Assembly (NCBI GenBank): GCA_023412215.1
Contig: JAEYNX010000021.1
Coordinates: 38,017 to 102,016 of the forward strand
Direction: 5' to 3'
Length of the DNA: 64,000 nt
DNA from: Bacillota bacterium
GTDB lineage: Bacteria > Bacillota > Clostridia > Oscillospirales > Ruminococcaceae
Shown here: in pieces, positions 17,831 to 26,779 of the stretch
Layout of the letters: each line of letters begins with the position of its first letter
How positions within the stretch are numbered: the stretch's first letter is position 1
Program-made: the position numbers and the translations under genes
Notes under the pieces: model-generated
Told to the model about the DNA's origin: nothing
The model's database searches: none
The model's input: the letters and a program-made list of their open reading frames with translations, nothing else

Positions 17831-18691
17831 TTACGGTTTTGCCCCGCCGCGCATTCTGCCGGCCGCAAAGCGGGACTTATCAAGAAAGGGTTTTACCTTG
17901 GCATAATCCTTGCTGGCTACCGCGGTATAGAGAATATCAATGATCGTGAGCTGGCTGATACGTGAGCTCATCGCACCGCTGCGGATAAGGTTCTCCGTAC
18001 TGTAGGTGCTCAGGCAGATATCCGCAACCGAGCTGAGAGAATTGATCCCATGCTTTGTGATCGATATGATGGTTGCGGAAGTCTTTTTGGCGACGTCCGC
18101 CAGCATGAGAATATCCCGCGTTTCTCCGCTGTAGGAGATAAGGACGGCTACATCGCCCTTTTTGAGTGTCGTCGCGCTGAGTATCTGCACATGGGTGTCT
18201 GCGCTGGCATTGCTGGCTTTGTTAATACGCAGAAATTTGCTGTGCGCATCCAAGGCGACCAAGCCGGAGGTGCCGACCCCGTAAAAATCCACGCGCGCCG
18301 CCGTACTGATCGCGTTTACGGCCTTCTCCAGCTCCCGGAAATCCAGAATCTGAAGCGAGCTGTCGATCGCCTTCATATTACTCATCGACACACTTTTGGC
18401 GATGGACGAAAGGCTGTCACCGGGGCGTACATCTTCGTAAACAATGTTTTCGTCCCGATTGGCGCTGATATCTGCGGTAAGCAGTCGGCAAAAGTCCTTA
18501 TAACCGGCGTAGCCTAGTTTCTTGCACAGCCTTACTACAGACGACGGGCTTGTAGCGCAGGCTACCGCCAGCTCGTCGATGGATTTTTTCGGTACCTCTT
18601 CGGGAAACTGAAGCACGTATTCCGCTACCAGCTTTTCTTTTTTGCTTAGACTGTTGAGTGATTCTTTAATCCTAAGGCAGCACCCCGTCAT
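17831..18691 (-). CDS. MurR/RpiR-family transcriptional regulator (copy 2)
   Basis: The start is set at 18691: it aligns with copy 1 (MTGCCLRIKESL against MSGCCLRLKELM), has GGGG six bases before it, and the promoter at 18754-18781 would leave almost no leader for a start at 18742. The product has 286 residues with an RpiR helix-turn-helix (SIDELAVACATSPSSVVRL) and SIS domain (VDFYGVGTSGLVALDAHSKF, AVLISYSGETRDIL). It is divergent from the transporter operon at 18940, its likely target. Similarity to copy 1 is high throughout, so the two arose by duplication. Confidence 0.92.
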   Translation of the reverse strand: MTGCCLRIKESLNSLSKKEKLVAEYVLQFPEEVPKKSIDELAVACATSPSSVVRLCKKLGYAGYKDFCRLLTADISANRDENIVYEDVRPGDSLSSIAKSVSMSNMKAIDSSLQILDFRELEKAVNAISTAARVDFYGVGTSGLVALDAHSKFLRINKASNASADTHVQILSATTLKKGDVAVLISYSGETRDILMLADVAKKTSATIISITKHGINSLSSVADICLSTYSTENLIRSGAMSSRISQLTIIDILYTAVASKDYAKVKPFLDKSRFAAGRMRGGAKP

Positions 18692-18753
18692 AGTAAGCCC
18701 CATTCTGCCGCTTGATGTGGCATTTAATTCTAATATACCCATTCCTTACGTTT

Positions 18754-18781
18754 ATTTTACCATTTTCTTATTAAAGGTCAA
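18754..18781 (-). promoter_or_regulatory. Promoter of the second RpiR gene
   Basis: Minus strand TTGACC (18781-18776), 16-base spacer, TAAAAT (18759-18754). It is back to back with the transporter promoter 49 bases away, leaving room for one shared operator. Confidence 0.65.
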
Positions 18782-18829
18782 GCAATTGAAAGTATATTTA
18801 AAAAATATTTTTATTTTGAGTAAAAAGTA

Positions 18830-18858
18830 TTGACAAATTATATTCAAAAATCTATACT
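18830..18858 (+). promoter_or_regulatory. Strong sigma-A promoter of the second transporter operon
   Basis: TTGACA (18830-18835), a 17-base spacer and TATACT (18853-18858). The expected start of transcription near 18865 rules out translation from an in-frame ATG at 18859 and fixes the permease start at 18940. Confidence 0.88.
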
Positions 18859-18939
18859 ATGACCATCAACAAAAACCATCGGCATACCTCCCTGCAATTT
18901 ATACAAAATCACGGTATACGTAAGAGAGGAGAACCCCGC

Positions 18940-19896
18940 ATGATAAACCGCAGCAAACATCTGACTACTGTTGCCGTACCAACGAAGAAAAGCCTCTTGT
19001 CGTACCTGAAACAGGAATACCTGCTTTATTTGATTATGGTGCCAGGCTTGCTCTACTTTGTTGTTTTTAAATACATACCGATGTACGGCGTTTCAATTGC
19101 CTTTCAAGACTATAATATCTTTAACCCGAGTTCCTCTCCGTGGGTGGGCTTTGCAAAATTTCAGGAGCTGTTTGCTCAGGTAGGCTTTCAGCGGGCACTC
19201 ATCAACAATATCGTGATCAGCCTGCAAAAGCTGGTAGTCGGCTTCCCCATCCCCATCATCCTCTCGCTGATGATCAACGAGGTCGGCAGCCGCCGGTATA
19301 AAAAAGTGATTCAAACATCCGTCATCCTACCAAACTTCGTTTCCTGGGTGGTAATCAACGGCCTGTTATTCGCGCTGTTCTCACCGAATATGGGCGGCAT
19401 CAAGCAAATAGCCGACCTGTTTGGTTACACCGGCGAACTGCCGAACCTTTTAACAAGTAAAGAATCCTTTCAAAGCGTTATCTTATGGTCGCACGTATGG
19501 AAGAATGCGGGTATGGGCACCATCGTTTACCTTGCGGCACTCATGAGTATCGATACCCAGCTTTACGAGGCCGCTTCAATCGATGGTGCCGGAAAGTGGA
19601 AACAACTTTTGCATATTACCCTCCCCGGCATCCGCTCCACCATCATTGTGCTGCTGATGTTTCGTGTAGGCGAGGTGATGAACGCAGGGTTCGACCAGAT
19701 TTTCGCCATTACAAACCCGATTGTAAACCCTGTGGCCGATATTATCGACACGTTTGTTTACCGTTTGGGTATGCAAAACCAGCAGTTCTCCATCGCTACG
19801 GCAGCCGGTCTGTTTAAGTCGGTAATCGGTCTTCTTCTGGTGCTGGGCACCAACGCGATAGCGAAGAAAATAGACCCCGACAGCAGCATGATATAA
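18940..19896 (+). CDS. Sugar ABC transporter permease, LplB type
   Basis: The ATG at 18940 follows GAGAGGAG and gives 318 residues. About six membrane helices are visible, with the first after a basic N-terminus (MVPGLLYFVVFKYIPMYGV is the LplB hallmark). The EAA loop reads YEAASIDGAGKWKQLLHITL. It is the first gene of an operon that continues with a second permease, a binding protein and catabolic genes. LplB/LplC transporters import complex polysaccharide fragments or aldotetraouronates in related bacteria; the ligand here is not known. Confidence 0.93.
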   Translation: MINRSKHLTTVAVPTKKSLLSYLKQEYLLYLIMVPGLLYFVVFKYIPMYGVSIAFQDYNIFNPSSSPWVGFAKFQELFAQVGFQRALINNIVISLQKLVVGFPIPIILSLMINEVGSRRYKKVIQTSVILPNFVSWVVINGLLFALFSPNMGGIKQIADLFGYTGELPNLLTSKESFQSVILWSHVWKNAGMGTIVYLAALMSIDTQLYEAASIDGAGKWKQLLHITLPGIRSTIIVLLMFRVGEVMNAGFDQIFAITNPIVNPVADIIDTFVYRLGMQNQQFSIATAAGLFKSVIGLLLVLGTNAIAKKIDPDSSMI

Positions 19897-19909
19897 GGGA
19901 GGGTAAGTG

Positions 19910-20788
19910 ATGAAAAAGCCAAAAGTTGAAAAAATCGGCATGTTTATTAACGGCGGCGTCCTGCTGCTGCTTGCATTTATCACCATATACCCTTTCTGGC
20001 ACGTGCTTATGTATTCGATCAGCAACTCTCAGGCGGCATCGGCCGGCGGATTGTTCTTTATTCCCAAAGGCTTCGACCTGCTGGGCTATAAGCTGGTGCT
20101 TCAGCAGCCGCAAATCTATCAGGCATATTGGAATACCATTGCCCGAACATTTGTCGGCACGCTTATCAGCATGCTGTTAACCGCGACATTGGCCTACCCG
20201 CTGTCGCTGCCCCGGCTAAGGGGCAGAGGTTTCTTGTGCGCCGCAATCTTTTTCACCATGCTGTTTAACGGCGGTATGATCCCCACCTACCTCTTGGTAA
20301 GCGATTTAAACATGGTCGATAATTTTTCGGCCCTTGTAATACCGAATGCGGTAAGCGCTTACAATCTGTTTATCATGCGCAACTATTTCCAGACGATCCC
20401 GGCGAGCCTGGAAGAATCGGCAAGAATCGACGGGGCGAACCCTCTTACCATCCTGTTTAGAATTATCCTGCCGATGTCCGCCCCGACCTTAGCCGCTGTG
20501 GGCATGTTTTACGGCGTGGCCAACTGGAACGAATATATGGACGGCGTACTTTACATCAACAGCAACCACCTGCAGATCTTGCAGGTATACCTCCGCAACC
20601 TGTTTGCATCGGCGGGCGCCGGCGCCGTACTTTCCGGTGTGCAGGGAATCAGCGAGGCCAGTAAGGTAACGGAGGAAACATTAAAAATGGTTACCATCGC
20701 TATTTCTGTTATACCTATTCTTATTGTATACCCATATCTGCAAAAATACTATACAAAAGGAGTGACAGTTGGTGCGGTAAAAGGTTAA
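19910..20788 (+). CDS. Sugar ABC transporter permease, LplC/YtcP type
   Basis: The product has 292 residues from the ATG at 19910, six bases after GGGAGGG; a GTG one codon earlier is too close to that site. Six membrane helices and the EAA loop ASLEESARIDGANPLTILF are present. The C-terminus (YPYLQKYYTKGVTVGAVKG) is the family's typical ending. It is 13 bases downstream of its partner permease. Confidence 0.93.
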   Translation: MKKPKVEKIGMFINGGVLLLLAFITIYPFWHVLMYSISNSQAASAGGLFFIPKGFDLLGYKLVLQQPQIYQAYWNTIARTFVGTLISMLLTATLAYPLSLPRLRGRGFLCAAIFFTMLFNGGMIPTYLLVSDLNMVDNFSALVIPNAVSAYNLFIMRNYFQTIPASLEESARIDGANPLTILFRIILPMSAPTLAAVGMFYGVANWNEYMDGVLYINSNHLQILQVYLRNLFASAGAGAVLSGVQGISEASKVTEETLKMVTIAISVIPILIVYPYLQKYYTKGVTVGAVKG

Positions 20789-20839
20789 GTGGTTGAGTAC
20801 ACTGATGTCAATATAAAATAAAAAACAAGGAGAGAGCTT

Positions 20840-22408
20840 ATGAATTACATTAAAAAAATCGCCAGTGTATTACTCGCAGCCTTAATGTTGTTCTCTGTCA
20901 GCGCATGCGGAACCCCTGCTGCAACCCCCAGTACCCCCGTTAGCTCCGCCGCAAGCGAAGCCGCCACCTCGGACGTTTCCTCCTTCACCTACTTAGGAGA
21001 CCCCGCCGAACTAAGTATCCTTGTTACCGGTGACAATACACCACCCGAAGACAACTCCGTTTTAAAAGAGATCACCGCAAAAACAAATGTAACGCTTAAG
21101 GTAACCTATGTGTCCGCGGGCGATGTAACAGCCAAGCTGAACACTTTAATCGCTGCAAAAACCCTGCCGGATATATTCCGTGTCGCCTCACTCTCCAATG
21201 CGGAGAACCTTAAAAGCAATAACATGCTTGCCGACCTGACACAGTACGTGCAGGCTGCCCCCGCAATACAGCAGGAGCTCGGCATCACGCTCGCTTCCCA
21301 CCCGCTTAACAAGTCGGGGAAGATTTTTGCACTGTTCACCGCTTCGACACCCTATGCACAGAATATGAGCATCCGTACCGACTGGCTGAAGAATGTCGGC
21401 ATGGAAATGCCCACCGATTTGGAGACACTTTATAACGTACTGGACGCGTTTACCAATAAGGACCCCGACGGCAACGGGCAGAAGGATACCATCGGCCTTG
21501 GCGCCTCAATCGTTTCCACTTGGAACAACTTCGCCTCTATCCTGGGGGCTTACGGAATCGCTTCCAACCCCACCGAAATGCGCCCGATTCAGCTGGAAGA
21601 CGGCACCATTACTACGGCTTTAAAGCATAAAAACTTTCTCGAGGCCGTTAAGTACTTCCGCAGACTGTATGAGGCCGGTTTGATGGACCCTGACTTTGCC
21701 ACCATCCCCCAGATGGATTCGTTTGGAAAGCTGTGGAACGGCAAAGTTGGCGCATTCGACTTCCAGTGCGCCGGTACCACCAACAACTGGATGCCCTCGC
21801 GCTACACCGAAAACCCGGTGCCTACCTTCGACTTTGCGGTAATCAAAGGCCCGGACGGCACCGCCGCGCAGGGGAAACAGTACCCCACCTTCAACCCCAG
21901 TATCGTGGTAAGCGCAACCTGCAAGGATATCGGGGCCGCCGTGAGGGTTTTAGACTTTTTAATGTCTGAAGACGGCAACACCCTTGTAACACTGGGTGTG
22001 GAAGGCAAGCACTTTAACTGGTTAAACAAGGACGCCGGAACATACGAGATGATTCCTCCGTATAACGACAGTACCACAAACCGCAACGACGGTGTGTTTG
22101 TTTACTCCGACTTCATCACCCCCAAAATGACGACAGAGCGTCGCACCTTCAACGAGCAGACCAAGGCCGGTGTTGCACAGGCCGATGCGATGTGCACCAT
22201 AGAGTGGCCTTTCATCTATACTGCTTTTGACGCTGAGAGTATGTATGGGAAAAATCTGAATGACATAGAAAAAGAGATCTTCTGCCAGCTGATTACGACA
22301 AAGGGCAACTTAGAGCAGGAGTATCAGGATGGCGTTGCCCGTTGGGAAGCGGAAGGCGGCTCAGATTGGGAAGCCGGCGCTACCGAAGCCTATAAATCAC
22401 AGCAATAA
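20840..22408 (+). CDS. Extracellular solute-binding lipoprotein, LplA type
   Basis: The product has 522 residues. The signal peptide ends in the lipobox SVSAC, with the lipidated cysteine at residue 23, followed by a Ser/Pro/Ala-rich linker. The large size and the segment GKIFALFTASTPYAQNMSIR are typical of LplA-class binding proteins that go with LplB/LplC permeases. GGAGAG precedes the ATG. It is the third gene of the operon, and a hairpin follows it. Confidence 0.93.
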   Translation: MNYIKKIASVLLAALMLFSVSACGTPAATPSTPVSSAASEAATSDVSSFTYLGDPAELSILVTGDNTPPEDNSVLKEITAKTNVTLKVTYVSAGDVTAKLNTLIAAKTLPDIFRVASLSNAENLKSNNMLADLTQYVQAAPAIQQELGITLASHPLNKSGKIFALFTASTPYAQNMSIRTDWLKNVGMEMPTDLETLYNVLDAFTNKDPDGNGQKDTIGLGASIVSTWNNFASILGAYGIASNPTEMRPIQLEDGTITTALKHKNFLEAVKYFRRLYEAGLMDPDFATIPQMDSFGKLWNGKVGAFDFQCAGTTNNWMPSRYTENPVPTFDFAVIKGPDGTAAQGKQYPTFNPSIVVSATCKDIGAAVRVLDFLMSEDGNTLVTLGVEGKHFNWLNKDAGTYEMIPPYNDSTTNRNDGVFVYSDFITPKMTTERRTFNEQTKAGVAQADAMCTIEWPFIYTAFDAESMYGKNLNDIEKEIFCQLITTKGNLEQEYQDGVARWEAEGGSDWEAGATEAYKSQQ

Positions 22409-22582
22409 AGCCCCACCAATTTCAGCAACAGATACGCGAAACATCTTCTACACAACACGGCTGACGTTTTACTAAACACTTTAATATATTACGTCAATGC
22501 AGCCACCACACCAAACATTTAACTCAGCAGTCGGCTTTAAATAGCCGCCTGTGCTACACAGTAAACGCCGTATTAATAACCA

Positions 22583-22620
22583 AGCCGTGTGCTTTCCCCC
22601 TCAGGGGGTGGCACACGGCT
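22583..22620 (+). terminator. Intercistronic hairpin after the binding-protein gene
   Basis: AGCCGTGTGC (22583-22592) pairs with GCACACGGCT (22611-22620), with an inner C5/G5 stem. No T-run follows and the next start is 21 bases on, so it is more likely an RNA-stabilising or attenuating hairpin than a full stop. The rest of 22409-22640 shows nothing recognisable. Confidence 0.6.
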
Positions 22621-22640
22621 AATTCATAGGAGGCCAATTA

Positions 22641-24626
22641 ATGTATCAGACAATAAAAGCAGGTAAGCTGCAATTACAAATAAATGAAGACGCCAACCGC
22701 ATCAGGTGGTCGGCGGAAGGGCTCCCATTACGAAATGAGGAGCTGGCCGACCTGTGGCGCGTGCACCTGGACGACGGCTATTACCGTTCGATGACGGTGC
22801 GCTCCTCACGTCAAAAGGGCTGCGTCAGCGCTACGGAGAACGGATGGGTAATCCGATATTCCCAACTGACAGGGGATGACGGACGGGTATTTGATATCGC
22901 CTTTACCGTACACATCACGGTTGCCACGCACACCTATCCATCCCTTGAGATGTGGGCGGAGGTAGACAATCACAGCGCCGCACGCTTAAACGAGCTGCAG
23001 CTGCCTTTTATAGACCTTTCGGTAATAGGCTGCGAGCAGCGGGCGCAGGATATTTTGTACAAGATGAACGGGCTGGGCGAAAAGATTTTAAACCCGTGGG
23101 AGGCTCTTAAGAAGTCACATACAGAGTATATGGCCGCGGACTACGACGAGATATGGGATACCGTGCAATACCCCTGTGCCGCCGGTATGTGCTGGTTTGG
23201 GGTGGAGAGCGGCGAACACTTTTTATATGTCGGGCGTCATGACAACCAATTCAGAACCGCGACCCTCGCGACTGGCCTCGCCCCGAGGCACGCAAGCCCC
23301 CGGCTCATTTTATCGGTTTCAAACTACCTGCTTGCAAAAACGGGAGAAAAGCTCACAAGCGCGCATTCCGTTGTATCGCTCAATAAAGGAGACTGGAAAA
23401 CCGGCTCGGATATCTACGGGAGCTGGGCGAGAAGCGACTGGTACTTTGTCCCCCAAAAGCCCGAGTGGGTTCAAAACATGACCGGCTGGCAAAGGATTAT
23501 CCTGCGCCACCAATACGGTGAGGTATTCTTTCGCTATAAAGACCTGCCGCATATCTATCAGGAGGGCAAGCGGTACGGGCTTGATACGCTCATGGTATTC
23601 GGCTGGTGGAAAGGCCGATTTGACAACGGTTACCCCGTCTATGAAGCCGACCCCGAGCTGGGCGGCGAGGAAGCGCTGCGCAAGGCCATTGAAGAAATTC
23701 ACGCAATGGGCGGCCATGTGGCGCTTTACACCAACGGCATCCTAATTGACATCTCTACGGATTATTATAAGACGATCGGCTACAGAATCAGCAAAAAGGA
23801 TTTGGACCACAATGAATACCGCGACCACTACCAGTTTTCGAACAACGGTATGCTGCTGCGCAGCTTCGGGTACAAAAGCTTTGTTACCGCCTGCCCCGCA
23901 ACACCGGAATGGCGGGCGCAGCTGCTGCACAACGCGAAAGTAAAGCTCGCCTTCCAGTCGGACTCGATCTTCTTCGACCAGATGGGCGGGCACAAGCCGG
24001 TGCTCTGCTTTGACGAAACGCATCAGCACGGCGCGCGCGGCGACGCGGAGCCCGCCTGGCGCATCCGCAACATGGATGCCATACGCGCCCTTTGCGGCCC
24101 GGAGCAGGCCTTCGGAACCGAGCAGACGGTGGATGCCTTCGCGCCGCACATAGACTATCATCACGGATGCCAGTACGGCAATATCTTCGGCGAGACGGCG
24201 TTCCCCGAGCTGTTTCTGCGCACCTTCCCCGAGCCCATTATGACCGACCGTTTTCTGCATGACAACCGCGCGGATTTTAAACGGCTCTTAAACTACGCCT
24301 TTGTGTACGGGTTCCGGTTTGACGTCTCGGTTTACCGCGGCAGAAAGTCTATCATAAGCGACCTGCCGGATTACGCCGCGTACATCAAGAAATTGACCGA
24401 CATCAAAGAGCAATATCATGCCTTCTTTTATCAGGGGCGTTTTGTCTGCAACCATACCCTTACCCTGCCTGCGGGCGTTCGCATGACCGAGTACGAAAAC
24501 CCAGAGGGGCAGGCCCTGCTGGTGTTCTGGAACGATTCCGGCGCACCCGTGGAGTTTACGGCCGGCGACAGACCGGTGCGTCTGGCACCGCAGGAGGTGG
24601 ATTGCCTGGTTTGGAAAGAAGACTAA
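22641..24626 (+). CDS. DUF6259-type putative glycoside hydrolase
   Basis: The product has 661 residues without a signal peptide. Residues 1-250 form a beta-sandwich-like region. From about residue 290 a TIM-barrel-like domain shows the blocks LMVFGWWKGRFDNGYPVYE, GGEEALRKAIEEIHAMGGHV and SIFFDQMGGHKPVLCF, which I associate with DUF6259. The aspartate in FFDQMGG is a candidate catalytic residue by position after a strand. AGGAGG precedes the ATG. The genes after it (aldose epimerase, DJ-1) follow at 3-base gaps. Enzyme activity on the imported glycan is an inference. Confidence 0.68.
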   Translation: MYQTIKAGKLQLQINEDANRIRWSAEGLPLRNEELADLWRVHLDDGYYRSMTVRSSRQKGCVSATENGWVIRYSQLTGDDGRVFDIAFTVHITVATHTYPSLEMWAEVDNHSAARLNELQLPFIDLSVIGCEQRAQDILYKMNGLGEKILNPWEALKKSHTEYMAADYDEIWDTVQYPCAAGMCWFGVESGEHFLYVGRHDNQFRTATLATGLAPRHASPRLILSVSNYLLAKTGEKLTSAHSVVSLNKGDWKTGSDIYGSWARSDWYFVPQKPEWVQNMTGWQRIILRHQYGEVFFRYKDLPHIYQEGKRYGLDTLMVFGWWKGRFDNGYPVYEADPELGGEEALRKAIEEIHAMGGHVALYTNGILIDISTDYYKTIGYRISKKDLDHNEYRDHYQFSNNGMLLRSFGYKSFVTACPATPEWRAQLLHNAKVKLAFQSDSIFFDQMGGHKPVLCFDETHQHGARGDAEPAWRIRNMDAIRALCGPEQAFGTEQTVDAFAPHIDYHHGCQYGNIFGETAFPELFLRTFPEPIMTDRFLHDNRADFKRLLNYAFVYGFRFDVSVYRGRKSIISDLPDYAAYIKKLTDIKEQYHAFFYQGRFVCNHTLTLPAGVRMTEYENPEGQALLVFWNDSGAPVEFTAGDRPVRLAPQEVDCLVWKED

Positions 24627-24629
24627 GGC

Positions 24630-25493
24630 ATGGATTTACACGGAATCAAATTGCGGTGTGAGGATTGGGAAGCGGAGATACTGCCGCTTCACGGTGCGAA
24701 CCTAGCTTTGCTGAAGAAAGGAAGCCTTTCTGTCTTGCGCACGCCAAAGAGCTTAAAGGCACTGAGCGAAGCTCCGGTACTTTACGGCAACCCTATCCTC
24801 TTTCCCCCAAACCGCACAAAGGACGGCCGGTTTCAGTTTATGGGCAAGGATTATCTGCTGCCCATAAACGAGCCGAAATTCAGAAACCACCTGCACGGAT
24901 CAATCTATAACGCGCCCTTTGAGGTAACATCCGTTACAGGCGGCAGCGCCGTCTGCCGTCTGCACAATTCGGGGGAATGGTTCCCATTTCCCTTCACGCT
25001 TAGCGTTTCATTTTCGTTGGATGTTAAGGGCTTAACACAGCACATTGAGATACTCAACAGCGGGGATACCCCCATGCCCGTCCTGTTGGGCTTTCATACA
25101 ACCTTTAACGCGCCAGAATTATTTTCCGTGCCGATCGGCAGGCGCTGGGAGACAGACAACCGGTATATCCCCACAAGTAAGCTGTGCCCGCTGAACGAGC
25201 AGGAGCTGCTGTATAAAACCGGGTGCCACCCGGAAGGGAAGATAATTACCGGCTACTACACGGCGGAAGGGCTGGTTGCCCGCATCGGCCGGGTTCTGTA
25301 TGAGGCCTCCGCCGGGTTTACGCAATGGATTTTGTTTAATCAGGGGGGAGAAAAGGGCTTTTTGTGTGTCGAACCGCAATCCGGCAGCGTAAACGGGCTC
25401 AATATCCCCGGCGGGCACATCGTTTTACCCGCAGGTAAAACGGCCTGTTTTGAGCTGCGGTTTACGGTCGATGATTCTATAAAAGGAGATTAG
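24630..25493 (+). CDS. Aldose 1-epimerase family protein
   Basis: The product has 287 residues. The expected galactose-mutarotase landmarks are visible: NHLHGSIYNAPFEV with the first active-site histidine, LLGFHTTFNAP with the second, and FLCVEPQSGSVNGLN with the catalytic glutamate. It would interconvert alpha and beta anomers of the sugar released by the enzyme encoded upstream. The ATG lies three bases after the preceding stop, so translation is coupled; a short AAGACTAAGG serves as ribosome-binding site. Confidence 0.88.
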   Translation: MDLHGIKLRCEDWEAEILPLHGANLALLKKGSLSVLRTPKSLKALSEAPVLYGNPILFPPNRTKDGRFQFMGKDYLLPINEPKFRNHLHGSIYNAPFEVTSVTGGSAVCRLHNSGEWFPFPFTLSVSFSLDVKGLTQHIEILNSGDTPMPVLLGFHTTFNAPELFSVPIGRRWETDNRYIPTSKLCPLNEQELLYKTGCHPEGKIITGYYTAEGLVARIGRVLYEASAGFTQWILFNQGGEKGFLCVEPQSGSVNGLNIPGGHIVLPAGKTACFELRFTVDDSIKGD

Positions 25494-25496
25494 GCC

Positions 25497-26021
25497 ATGA
25501 AGATACTTATGCTTACGGCGGAAGGCTTTGATGATTCCGAGGTGCTTTACCCCTACTTCCGGCTATTGGAGGAAGGGTTTGAGGTGGATGTCGCCTCCTT
25601 TAAAAACGAACAGGTACATGGAAAATATCATTTTGCAATCGACGCGGTCCTTGCGTTTGAAGAGGTGCACTGCCAAGAGTATAAAGCTCTGGCGATACCC
25701 GGCGGGAAGGCACCCGAAAAGATTCGCCAAAACAAGGCTGCGCTTAAGATTGTGCAGTACTTTATGAATGAGAATATGCCTGTGGCGGCTATCTGCCATG
25801 GGCAGCAGATTTTAATCTCCGCGCAGGTGCTGGGCGGCAGGCGTGCAACCTGTTACCCCGGCGTCGCGGACGACCTGATAAACGCGGGGGCTACCTACGA
25901 AGATAAGCGGGTGGTTACAGACCAAAACCTTGTCACCTCGCGAAGGCCGGAGGATCTCCCCTATTTTATGAAAGAATTCATAAAGCTGCTTACCCTTAAA
26001 GCAATAAGGAACAAGGAATGA
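25497..26021 (+). CDS. DJ-1/PfpI family protein
   Basis: The product has 174 residues. The nucleophile elbow AICHG puts the reactive cysteine at residue 100 with His101 next to it, and Glu in the first strand region (LTAEGFDDSE) is in place for the usual Glu-Cys-His arrangement. Members act as deglycases, glyoxalases or chaperones; a role in repairing sugar-derived damage would suit the operon, but that is inference. AAAGGAG lies in the end of the epimerase gene, three bases upstream. Confidence 0.87.
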   Translation: MKILMLTAEGFDDSEVLYPYFRLLEEGFEVDVASFKNEQVHGKYHFAIDAVLAFEEVHCQEYKALAIPGGKAPEKIRQNKAALKIVQYFMNENMPVAAICHGQQILISAQVLGGRRATCYPGVADDLINAGATYEDKRVVTDQNLVTSRRPEDLPYFMKEFIKLLTLKAIRNKE

Positions 26022-26026
26022 TGAAT

Positions 26027-26752
26027 ATGACAAAGAACATAGCGCACCGGGGTTTTAGCAGCAGATACCCCGAAAACACCATGCTGGCCTTTCAAAAGGC
26101 GGTTGCCTGCGGCTGCGACGGCATAGAGCTGGATGTACAGCTTTCAAAAGACGGCGAAGTAGTCATTATGCATGACGAAAACCTGAAACGAACCACCGGG
26201 CGTGTCGGGCTTGTGAAGGAGTACACGCTTGATGAACTCAAGCGCTTCGACGCAAGCTGCGGTTTTGAAGGGACACTGGATTTTAACCCGATCCCGACCT
26301 TGCGTGAATACTTTGAATTTGCCTCTGGCAAGAACATCATTACAAATATTGAGTTAAAGAACAGCGTTATATCCTATGAGGGGCTGGAAGAGAAGGTGAT
26401 TGCCCTTGTGCAGGAATACGGCCTCACCGAAAGGGTGATATGTTCTTCCTTTAACCACCATTCTATCGTGCGCTGCAAGGCATTGCTGCCCCAAATGCGC
26501 TGCGGGTTTCTTTCAAGCTGCTGGCAGCTGGAGGCCGGCGCCTATTCAATGGAGTATGGGATGGACACGTTTAACCCCCGCTACAACTTTTTAACGGAGG
26601 ACAATATACAGGAGCTGCACGATCACCAAGTTGCGGTGTGCACCTGGACGGTCAACGACGAAAGCGAGATGCGGTGCCTTGCCTCCAAAGGAATTTACGC
26701 GATTATAACAAACCGCCCCGATATATTAAAACAGGTACTCCACCCTTTTTAA
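26027..26752 (+). CDS. Glycerophosphodiester phosphodiesterase
   Basis: AAGGA directly abuts an ATG at 26018, so of the in-frame ATGs 26018, 26021 and 26027 the last has the best spacing (nine bases). The product then has 241 residues. GDPD motifs are all present: IAHRGFSSRYPENT, DGIELDVQLSKDG, and MHDENLKRTTG, with the catalytic histidines and metal-binding Glu/Asp. It hydrolyses glycerophosphodiesters to glycerol 3-phosphate and an alcohol in the cytoplasm, since no signal is seen. It overlaps or abuts the DJ-1 gene and ends the operon. Confidence 0.9.
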   Translation: MTKNIAHRGFSSRYPENTMLAFQKAVACGCDGIELDVQLSKDGEVVIMHDENLKRTTGRVGLVKEYTLDELKRFDASCGFEGTLDFNPIPTLREYFEFASGKNIITNIELKNSVISYEGLEEKVIALVQEYGLTERVICSSFNHHSIVRCKALLPQMRCGFLSSCWQLEAGAYSMEYGMDTFNPRYNFLTEDNIQELHDHQVAVCTWTVNDESEMRCLASKGIYAIITNRPDILKQVLHPF

Positions 26753-26779
26753 TCTGCTGATGAAAGGAGTATAAGCACT

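Noticed and set aside
18859..18939. N-terminal extension of the LplB-type permease
   Set aside because: The extension begins directly after the -10 box of a consensus promoter, so it cannot be transcribed with a leader; the ATG at 18940 has a strong ribosome-binding site.
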